DNA from: Rufibacter psychrotolerans
Lineage (GTDB): Bacteria > Bacteroidota > Bacteroidia > Cytophagales > Hymenobacteraceae
Reading direction: 5' to 3'
DNA length: 64,000 nucleotides
Assembly: GCF_016924645.1 (NCBI RefSeq)
Contig: NZ_JAFFJV010000001.1
Coordinates: 124,001 to 188,000, forward strand
The notes beneath the pieces are model-generated. The model worked only from the letters and a program-made list of their open reading frames with translations. It was not told where the DNA came from and did no database searches. Below, piece by piece: positions 35,304 to 43,500 of this stretch. Position 1 is the first letter of the stretch. The number at the start of each line of letters is the position of its first letter. The position numbers and the translations under genes are program-made.

Positions 35304-36101
35304 TTACTTTTTGGGGTGCAGGGTTGCCTCCTCCACCATCTGGCCGTTTTCCCGCACCACCAGGGTAGCGGGCTGGCCGTTGAGGGAAACAAACTCAAAC
35401 GTGAGGTCACGCTCCAGGGCGAAGAACCTGCAAGGGGTTTCGGGGTAGAGGGCTATGGTCTGCTGGTTGGTGCGCAGGATGAGCGTGCTGTCTGCTTTCT
35501 GGATGGTGATTGTGCCCGTGTGGGGCCCGCTGTACTCCCCAGCGTACTGGGTTAAGGTACAGACCGGCACCTGGATGGCTTTTCTGGTGCTCTGGTAGGG
35601 AGCAGGGCCGTGGTCATAGCTGAAAACCCGGGCCATTTTCCAGGTATTGTCCTGCAAGAGCCACAGGTTGGCGAACTTGGCAACTCCGGCCAGAAACTCT
35701 GCTTTGCCTTCTTCCTGGTTGTAGAACAGATGGTCGCCGGAAATGATGGCCCCGTACAGTTCGCCCGCTTTGTACATGGGGTAGACCCTGATGGTCTCCG
35801 GCACCCCTTCGCGCCTTACTTTGAAGTTCTCATTGCCGCACAGGTTGTTGGAGACACTGGCCATGAAGTTGGCTTCTCCGGTGGTAATGCCGCCTTTGTC
35901 ATGGAAAAACTCCAGGTCCTCGGCCACAAAATGTTCCATGGTGGCCAGGTCGCATTGGTTGTACGAATCCCAGAAGATGCTGTCTAAATGGAGGAGGGTC
36001 CTGGCGATGACGTCTTGCTGCGGTTGGGCCTTGATTGGGGAAAAAGAGGCCGAAAACAAGACCACAGCCACGGCAACAATGGTGATGAGCTGCGTTTTCA
36101 T
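35304..36101 (-). CDS. NTF2-like (DUF4440) secreted protein with extra C-terminal domain
   Basis: 265 residues. Signal peptide (about 1-25, PIKAQ). A SnoaL/DUF4440-like fold covers about 30-160 (HLDSIFWDSYNQCDLATMEH, then a closing strand NLWLLQDNTWKMARVFSY). A beta-rich region from about 180 on (YAGEYSGPHTGTITIQK) resembles the tail of DUF3471-type proteins. Two Cys (C50 and C88 region) may be relevant only structurally. No substrate is known. It follows and is tandem with the TIKI-like gene on the same strand. Confidence 0.7.
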   Translation of the reverse strand: MKTQLITIVAVAVVLFSASFSPIKAQPQQDVIARTLLHLDSIFWDSYNQCDLATMEHFVAEDLEFFHDKGGITTGEANFMASVSNNLCGNENFKVRREGVPETIRVYPMYKAGELYGAIISGDHLFYNQEEGKAEFLAGVAKFANLWLLQDNTWKMARVFSYDHGPAPYQSTRKAIQVPVCTLTQYAGEYSGPHTGTITIQKADSTLILRTNQQTIALYPETPCRFFALERDLTFEFVSLNGQPATLVVRENGQMVEEATLHPKK

Positions 36102-36301
36102 AAGAAAAGGAAGTTGTGAGACAAAGGTCTCAGGGAAAAGAGTGCTCAGGAAGGAGAGGAGGGCTGAACGCCGTAAGAAAGGTTCAGCAACTGATGAGCG
36201 GGGAGGGAAGGGAAATTAAGGGAGGACTTTGCCATGAGCGCGTCCTCCCTGCACAGGAGCTTCCTCAGAAATCCAACAAGGAGAAAGCTTCCGGTATACT
36301 T

Positions 36302-36341
36302 AGTTTTAGGGCCGTTTTTCAGGAAACTGCCCCAAAACAGA
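36302..36341. repeat. Intergenic palindrome family copy
   Basis: GTTTTAGGGCC, centre TTTTTCAGGAAA and end CCCCAAAACAG; six bp downstream of the PspC/GIN gene on the minus strand. Confidence 0.7.
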
Positions 36342-36347
36342 CTCTTA

Positions 36348-38828
36348 TTATCTGCGGCGGCTGATGTGCGAGCCCCCAGATTGGTCCATGTCTACCTGCT
36401 GCACTTCGCCCAGGTATTCAATGGAGCTGGCGCCGCTGGCTTCGGCCCTCAGGTGCTCTTTTACGTTCACCAGCCCTTGGCTGGCCCCGCTCAGGTCTAC
36501 CTCGGCGCGTTTGGCCACCAGTTTAGAGGCGTCAATGTTGCTGGCCCCGCTTCCGCTGATGGAGAAATCATCGGCGTAGCCTTTGAGCAGGGTTCTGGAG
36601 GCGCCGCTCAGGCTAAGCTCCAGCCGGCCGGTGCTCACGTTGATGGCTACCTCGCTGGCCCCCGTCTGCTTGATGGTGAAGTTCTCGGGCGCAAACCCTA
36701 TGACTTCGGCCTTGGCGGCCCCAGACAGGCTGATCAAAGACAGGTCTGGCGTTTCTACCTCAATGAGCACGGGGTTTTTGCCTACTTCCCACAGCTTGAG
36801 GAACTCAGAGTCGCGGGAGATCTTGAGCACGCCGTCTTGCACCCGTAGCTCCAGTTTCTCCAGTTCTTTGCTGCTGCCGGTTACCCGCACATGGTGCCGG
36901 AACGACTGCCGTACCCGGATGTGGTACGCGCCGCCTGCCTCCACCTCGGTGAAATCGCGCACGTTGTAAATCTTGGAGATGCCTTGGTACTCGTCATCCA
37001 GAATGGTGAGGTTATCGTCTAACCCACCGGCGGTCTGCCTGGGTCTGGTGGCCCCGGCGGTAGAGTCTACCACGCTGCAGGTAAGGCAGAGCAGGCGGCC
37101 GTCTTTCATCTGCCAGGTGTTGCTGGCCACGTCCTCAGAATAGTACTCGCCATTGGTGATCTCGTGGGAGAAGTGGTCGGCGAAGCCCTCAGAGAAGCGC
37201 AGTTTCTTGCCGTTGGGCACCAGTATTTTCAGGTCCAGGTCTTGGTCGCGGAAGACGGCGTTTGGTTTGAAGGTAAAGGCGTCGTCAAACCTGATCACCG
37301 AGTCCTGCTGCACCATTTTGTACGAGATCATCTGGGCGTTCTTGATAGCGTCTTCCTCGGTAAGGCCGTGGGCTTTGTAGGTCTGCACCACCCGTATGTC
37401 GGTGCCCTCGTAGCCTTCCAGCGTCACGCTCATGCGGTGGCCGTATTTATTGGACGAATCCCTGATGTTGAACACCATGGTGTCATACCCGGCCGGAAAG
37501 TTCTGGGCCACTTCATACTGGCCAGACTCCTGGAAGTAGCGGGTGGTAAGCGCAATGCCGGTGATGAGCGCCGCCACTGCCAGCAGCCAGATGGCCAGCA
37601 TGGACCAGCCCACCGCTGGGCGCAGGAAGAAGCGCTTGGCCAGCAAGCCCACCCCCAACAGGAACAGGAGCAGTGCCGGGATAATGCCCGCAAAGAAACC
37701 TGCCCACACCAGCCAGGACGGTACCGCATTGAAGAACGCCGAGGCCGGAATATCGCCCAGTTGGATGTATTCTGGCTGGTCAAATATGCCCAGGCCAATC
37801 ATAAGGGTAACCAGCAGGGCAATCATGAACCCCGCAGACACTACCATCATCAGCAGCCCGGCAAACACGCGCACCAGGGTTACCGCAAGGCCTAAGATAG
37901 GGCGCAACACCCTGGACAAGGTCTGGATCACTTGGGAAACCAACCGCACCGGAAACAGAAGGACTTTTGCTAAGGTGCTCTCCTGCCCGTTAGCGTCCTG
38001 CATGTGTAAGCTGTTCTTAAGCGATTCTTCTATACTGGAGAGCGTGACGGGGTTTCCCTGCATTTGCACCCGCTCGGTTATGGTTTTGGCCTCTGGCACG
38101 GCTATCCAGAGCAGCACGTAGGCAAAAAGCCCCACCCCGCCCATGAAGAAGAGCACCAGGAACAAGAGCCGGATTATGGCTACATCGGCCCCGAAGTAAA
38201 GCGCGATGCCGCTGGCTACCCCGCCCAGTTTCTTGTCTACCGGGTCTCTGAACAGTTTCCTGACCTGAATCTCCGGCAAGGCCTCGTTCTTGGGCAGCGC
38301 AATCCAGCAGATGATGTACAGGATTACCCCAAACAAGGTGATACCGCCGGTAAAGGGCACCCCAATCACCAGGAACACAAAGGCCAGCCTGATCCAGAGC
38401 GGGTCTACCTGCAGGTAGTTGGCAATGCCGGCGGCCACCCCGGCCAGTACTTTGCGGTTAATGTCACGGTACAGCCGTTTCTGCTCACCGGTGGCAGTGG
38501 TGAACGGGGGAGGCGTGGTGCCCTGGGCGTGGCTGGAAGCGGTTTCGGTCTCGTCTGGCTCCACCACGGCGTCAAAATCTGAGATGGTGCCCATTTGGGT
38601 GATGAGCGCCTGCACGTCCTCACGGGTGATGACCTGCTTGCCTGGGTTCAGGCGGGAAAAGAAGATCTCCGCTATGCGGGATTCAATGTCGGCCACAATC
38701 TCTTCGTGCCCCTCATACGTGGAGAAGTACGATTTTATGGCGGCAAGGTACTGGCTCAACATCTCGTAGCCGTCTTCCTCCACGTGGAAGATCATGCCTT
38801 GCAGGTTGACACTTATGTTCTTTTTCAT
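36348..38828 (-). CDS. PspC-domain membrane protein with GIN (DUF2807) domain
   Basis: 826 residues. After an N-terminal soluble part (about 1-115) come two PspC domains (LYRDINRKVLAGVAAGIANYL near 120-180 and KLFRDPVDKKLGGVASGIALYFG near 188-250), each with membrane helices, then four further helices (about 300-450). The C-terminal half is exported and ends in a DUF2807 (head GIN) beta-helix with ISLSGAAKAEVIGF and ELSLSGASRTLLKG repeats. PspC proteins sense membrane stress; GIN domains are common in Bacteroidota of unknown function. The PadR gene 2 bp upstream on the same strand is likely its regulator. Confidence 0.8.
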   Translation of the reverse strand: MKKNISVNLQGMIFHVEEDGYEMLSQYLAAIKSYFSTYEGHEEIVADIESRIAEIFFSRLNPGKQVITREDVQALITQMGTISDFDAVVEPDETETASSHAQGTTPPPFTTATGEQKRLYRDINRKVLAGVAAGIANYLQVDPLWIRLAFVFLVIGVPFTGGITLFGVILYIICWIALPKNEALPEIQVRKLFRDPVDKKLGGVASGIALYFGADVAIIRLLFLVLFFMGGVGLFAYVLLWIAVPEAKTITERVQMQGNPVTLSSIEESLKNSLHMQDANGQESTLAKVLLFPVRLVSQVIQTLSRVLRPILGLAVTLVRVFAGLLMMVVSAGFMIALLVTLMIGLGIFDQPEYIQLGDIPASAFFNAVPSWLVWAGFFAGIIPALLLFLLGVGLLAKRFFLRPAVGWSMLAIWLLAVAALITGIALTTRYFQESGQYEVAQNFPAGYDTMVFNIRDSSNKYGHRMSVTLEGYEGTDIRVVQTYKAHGLTEEDAIKNAQMISYKMVQQDSVIRFDDAFTFKPNAVFRDQDLDLKILVPNGKKLRFSEGFADHFSHEITNGEYYSEDVASNTWQMKDGRLLCLTCSVVDSTAGATRPRQTAGGLDDNLTILDDEYQGISKIYNVRDFTEVEAGGAYHIRVRQSFRHHVRVTGSSKELEKLELRVQDGVLKISRDSEFLKLWEVGKNPVLIEVETPDLSLISLSGAAKAEVIGFAPENFTIKQTGASEVAINVSTGRLELSLSGASRTLLKGYADDFSISGSGASNIDASKLVAKRAEVDLSGASQGLVNVKEHLRAEASGASSIEYLGEVQQVDMDQSGGSHISRRR

Positions 38829-38830
38829 GG

Positions 38831-39169
38831 CTAGTTGGATTTCTTGCGGTTGATGATGAAGGTGGTGGAGTCTACCAGTTCCTGCCAGGTCTGGCGAAGC
38901 TGCTCAAGAAACTCGGAGCCGGTGGGGGTGAGTTTGTAATACTTGCGGGGTGGTCCTGAGGTGGATTCAACCCAGGAATAGTCTAAGAGCCCGGCGTTCT
39001 TCAATCTGGTCAGCAGTGGGTAGAGCGTCCCCTCCACTACTATCATTTTGGCGGCGGTCAGCTCCTCCAGCATGTCGGAGGCGTAGACCTCGCCGCGGGC
39101 GATGATCTCCAGAATGCAGTACTCCAGAATCCCTTTCCGCATCTGCACTTGTGTGTTTTCTACTTTCAT
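38831..39169 (-). CDS. PadR-family transcriptional regulator
   Basis: 112 residues. A winged helix with GILEYCILEIIARGEVYASDM, recognition helix EGTLYPLLTRLKNAGLL, and the wing strand GPPRKYYKLTPTG; a C-terminal helix closes the dimer. PadR proteins repress their own operon and a nearby gene. The stop is 2 bp from the PspC/GIN start, so they form one transcript. A promoter with operator-like direct repeats is at 39195-39231. Confidence 0.88.
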   Translation of the reverse strand: MKVENTQVQMRKGILEYCILEIIARGEVYASDMLEELTAAKMIVVEGTLYPLLTRLKNAGLLDYSWVESTSGPPRKYYKLTPTGSEFLEQLRQTWQELVDSTTFIINRKKSN

Positions 39170-39194
39170 GGCCTGTGAGTCTGAATTGTTGATA

Positions 39195-39231
39195 CAAATA
39201 TATAACTAGGTACTATGTAAAACAAGGTACT
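39195..39231 (-). promoter_or_regulatory. Predicted padR promoter with candidate operator repeats
   Basis: Minus strand: TTG (39223-39225), exact 20-base spacer, TATATTTG (39195-39202), an excellent promoter. In the spacer and just past it, AGGTACT is repeated at 39208-39214 and 39225-39231, 17 bp apart, a candidate site for the PadR protein itself. Confidence 0.65.
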
Positions 39232-39409
39232 GTTAAAATTTATTTTTTGTTGTCTGGTTTTCAGGAAATCTCCTGCGGCAAGTACGTAGTGCGCGAAACA
39301 GAACAGAGGGGAGAAATGGCCGGGCAGAAATATGGCTAAAATTGGAACAGATAAGCCCCGTAAGATGTAGTAGCCATTATTGAATGTGTTAATTCTAGTT
39401 GCATCCCGC

Positions 39410-39417
39410 TATATTTA
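39410..39417 (+). promoter_or_regulatory. Possible porV -7 element
   Basis: TATATTTA, one base off TAnnTTTG, 46 bases before the ATG at 39463; no -33 element seen. Confidence 0.3.
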
Positions 39418-39462
39418 CATGGTTTTTCCGTATATGGCTTATTAAGTAGCTAAGTAGTTTCT

Positions 39463-40542
39463 ATGGTAAAAAAAATTATACCCTTTTTTCTCCTTCTTGC
39501 CATCTTGCTGTTGCCCGACCAAGGTCTGGCCCAGGAGATTTCTGCGCCTAAGTACAGCAACGAGTTCCTTAACATAGGGGTAGGGGCCAGGGCCCTGGGC
39601 ATGGGAGGCGTACAGTCGGCCATTGTACGGGATGCTACCGCCGGTTTCTGGAACCCGGCCGGTCTGGTGGGCCTGCCTCACCGGCATAATGCGGTGTACA
39701 TGCACTCAGAGCTGTTTGCCGGCATTATCAAGAACGATTACGGCGCCTATGCCACCAACCTGGACTCTACCAGTGCGCTTTCCTTCTCGGTGATCCGGGT
39801 AGGGGTAGACGACATCGCCGACACCCGCCGCCTGCAAAATGAGTACGGCGCCATCCAATACGACAGCATTGAGTTCTTCTCGGTCGCCGATTACGCCTTC
39901 CTGGCTTCCTACGCCCGCAAGAGCAACCTAATCCCGGGCCTTACCCTGGGGGCCACCGCCAAGATTATTTACCGCAACGTGGGTAAGTTCGCCAACGCCT
40001 GGGGGTTTGGCATTGACGCCGGGGCACAGCTGCGCCGGGGCAACTGGCAGTTTGGCTTGATGGCCAAGGACATCACCACCACCTTCACCGCCTGGAGGTT
40101 GAACCCCGATGAACTGGAGAGTACCTACCTGCAGGACCAGGAGTCTTTCAACGCCAACAGCATAGAGGTGACCCTACCCCGCCTGATTTTAGGCGTGGGG
40201 CGGTCTTTTCAGTTCGGGAATCGCTTCTCGGGCCTGGTAGCCACGGACCTGGAGATTACCACCGATGGCAAGCGGAATACCCTGCTTTCCACCGGCATTG
40301 TGTCCGTTGATCCTAAGGTTGGTCTGGAGCTGGGGTACGCCAATACTGTGTTCCTGCGCGGCGGCATCAACAACGTGCAGCAGATAGAGGACTTAGACAG
40401 CAAAAAAAGCTGGAAAGTGCAGCCCAACTTCGGGATTGGCGTTGCCTCCCACGGCCTGCAACTAGACCTGGCCCTGTCAAAGGTGTCGGATAACTCCCAG
40501 ACCTCTTCCGTGATTGTTTCCTTAGCGTATAGTTTTGATTAG
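39463..40542 (+). CDS. porV: T9SS outer-membrane protein PorV (LptO-like)
   Basis: 359 residues. Signal peptide (1-23, GLAQ), then an outer-membrane beta-barrel with GVGARALGMGGVQSAIVRDATAGFWNPAG-type text (residues near 38-66), diagnostic of PorV/PorQ. In T9SS, PorV carries cargo from the translocon to the PorU sortase. The C-terminus is rich in beta strands (LSKVSDNSQTSSVIVSLAYSFD). It precedes a C25-peptidase gene by 16 bp, so the two are cotranscribed. PorQ and PorP/SprF are related, so the V subtype is inferred. Confidence 0.88.
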   Translation: MVKKIIPFFLLLAILLLPDQGLAQEISAPKYSNEFLNIGVGARALGMGGVQSAIVRDATAGFWNPAGLVGLPHRHNAVYMHSELFAGIIKNDYGAYATNLDSTSALSFSVIRVGVDDIADTRRLQNEYGAIQYDSIEFFSVADYAFLASYARKSNLIPGLTLGATAKIIYRNVGKFANAWGFGIDAGAQLRRGNWQFGLMAKDITTTFTAWRLNPDELESTYLQDQESFNANSIEVTLPRLILGVGRSFQFGNRFSGLVATDLEITTDGKRNTLLSTGIVSVDPKVGLELGYANTVFLRGGINNVQQIEDLDSKKSWKVQPNFGIGVASHGLQLDLALSKVSDNSQTSSVIVSLAYSFD

Positions 40543-40558
40543 TGTGCGTATACTAAAT

Positions 40559-43500
40559 ATGAAAGCAGCTTTATCCTTTAGATTATTCCTTTATTCTATT
40601 CTTTTCTGCTTTGGCTTTCTGGCAGGGGCACCGCTTGCCTATGCACAGCAGGTAACCTACGGCAATGAGTGGATCAATTACAATCAAAAGTACTACAAGA
40701 TCAAAGTGCCCACCACGGGCATTTATCGTTTAGATAAGGCTTACCTGCAGGCCGCCGGAATCAACGGCGTAGACCCGCGCAACTTTCAACTCTACCGCCG
40801 TGGACAGGAGGTAGCCATCCATGTAGAAGGGGAGGCAGATGGCTCTTTTGATGCCAATGATTTTATTGAGTTCTACGGGGAGAAAAATGATGGCGCGTTG
40901 GATAGAGAATTGTACAAAGACCCTGATGCCAACCACATAAACCCCTACTACAGCTTATACACTGACACTGCAGCCTACTTCCTAACATGGTCCACCGCCC
41001 CCGGGAAGCGAATGGCTGTTGTTGATCAGAATCCGGCGGGATTGTCACCGGAACCATGGCATTGGCAGGAAAATATTATTTTTGATAATGGTGAGTATTC
41101 CCGCGGGAAAAGGTACGGTGAGAATTACATGTCTTGGATGGATGCAGGCGAGGGCTATACAGGTGGTTCAACTAGCGGATTCACGTATAACCTGCCCGGC
41201 ATGGCTTCTAACATTTTCACAGGGGATGCTTCTCCTAAGGTTGAGATTGCCTTTGTTGGAGCAAATGATAATAACCATCAGGTTGATGTATTTGTAAGGC
41301 CCCTAAGTGGACCTGAGCGGTTAATTGGGACGGTGAGCATGATAAGCTTTGGTTCCGTAAAGCAAGAATTCCCCTTAGTTACCGGTGATTTTCATGCCGA
41401 TGGGAAGCTGGTTTTGCGTATTACAGCAAAAAATACAGCATCTCGGTTCAGGACTATTTACTTCAAAACCATCTATCCGCAGAAGAACACAATTTCAACT
41501 GCAGGCCTAACTATTAAAAACCAGAACGTCATTTCTACTCCTGCATATTACCTTTTTGAAGGAAGTATGGCCTTAGGCACAACAGGCTATGATGTTACTG
41601 CTTCTGATAACGTGAAGCGGATTGTGGGCAGTACTTCCGGAACCCAGAAAGGGTTTGTTTTTCCTGCTGGGTTTAGGAGCGGCTTCCTTTGGTCGGGTAC
41701 CAACTTAGTGCCCCCTGCTCCCAGAGAGGTAAGGTTTAGATCACTTACTGGGACCAATGCTTCTTACGTTATTATTTCCCATGAAAGCTTGATGCAACCA
41801 GTCGGGACTTCTGCCAACCCGGTAAAAGAATATGCAGCGTATCGTAATTCTGCAGCCGGAGGGGGATACGATACCCTTGTGATGGAAGTAGGGCTTCTTT
41901 ATGACCAATACTTTTACGGCGACAAATCCCCTGCCGCTATCAGAAGGTTTATGAAGTACCTCCTTAACAACGGAAAACCCCAGTATCTCTTTATTATTGG
42001 CAAAGCCCTGGAGGCAGATAACATAAATGTGAGAAACAAACCTGCCTCACTAAGTCACAGAGACTTGGTGCCAACAGGGGGAACTCCTGGATCCGACGTG
42101 TTTTTTACAGCCGACTGGGATAAAGGGAACTATGCGCCAAAGGTTCCTACTGGCCGTATTCCGGCCAATACTCCCCAAGAGGTACTGAATTATCTAAAAA
42201 AGGTACAGACGCATGAAAGCCTGGCTCAGAATGTAGAATGGCGGAAAAACATACTGCACCTGGGAGGCGGTATAGAGGGTTCTGAAAGAACAACCTTGGC
42301 CTCTTACCTGAGAAGCTATGAGCAAATAGCCGAAGGGAAATGGTTAGGAGCAAACGTTATCACCAAAATCAGAAGTTCAGTGGCTGGCCTGGATACCATT
42401 AACGTAGCCAAGGAGTTGAATGCAGGTCTAAGCTTGATCACCTTCTTTGGGCACAGTTCCACTACCACATCAGATTTAGATATTGGTCTGGTTTCCAATG
42501 TGCTCTCTGGGTACAACAATACCGGGAAGTATCCCATGATCTTGATGAATGGCTGTAACGTAGGAAACAGCTATGTTGCCGCCAAGTCCTTTGGCGAAGA
42601 CTGGCTTTTGACCGCCGATAAGGGAGCCCTTGCATTTTTAGGGCATGCGAGTTACGGATACCCGTCTCTATTAAACATTTTCAGCTCTAATTTCTACAAA
42701 GTAAGCTTCAGCGATCCAGCATATTACGGTAAACCCTTGGGGGTACAACATCAGCAGGCGATTGAGGAAGTTGCAAAATCAATCAGTGGAGATAACACCA
42801 TTGCCATGGAAATGCAGATGATTTTGCAGTCTGACCCGGCGGTTGTTTTGGTTGCCCCTGAGAAAGCTGATTATGTTGTGCATAACGGAGGCGCTTCCGT
42901 AGAAGCCTTGGATGGCGGCAAGGTGACTGCTACATCAGAGAGCTTTATCCTATCACTGGATGTAAAAAACCTGGGAAAGGTAAATGAATCACCCTTCTAC
43001 ATCTCTGTCACAAGAAAGCTGGAAAACGGAACGGAGCTAGTTTACGACAAGATCAAGGTGCCTTCAATATACTATAGAGATACTTTAAAGCTTGAACTGG
43101 CAGCCAGAACCACTGAAGCGGCTGGTATCAATACCTTTAAGGTGAAACTGGACTATACTGACACCATTCCTGAACTGGAGGAGGGAAATAATGAGTACAT
43201 CTTTGACGCCTTTTTCTCCAGAAGTGGGGTGGTGGCCCTTACGCCTCATGAGTATGGAATTGTTTCGGCTAGTAACGTAAAGTTGGTAGGGCAATCCACC
43301 GATTTACTTTCTGCCGCAAGAGATTATTACTTTGAAATAGACACAACCGCAACATTCAAGAGCCAATGGAAGCAGTCGCGGGTTGTAAATGCCGCGGTGT
43401 TACCCGTGTGGGATGTCCAGTTGCCAACCTCAGGGATGCCAAGGGATAGTATGGTGTACTTCTGGCGATTAAGATACAACACCTTCAATGCTGGGGAAGA

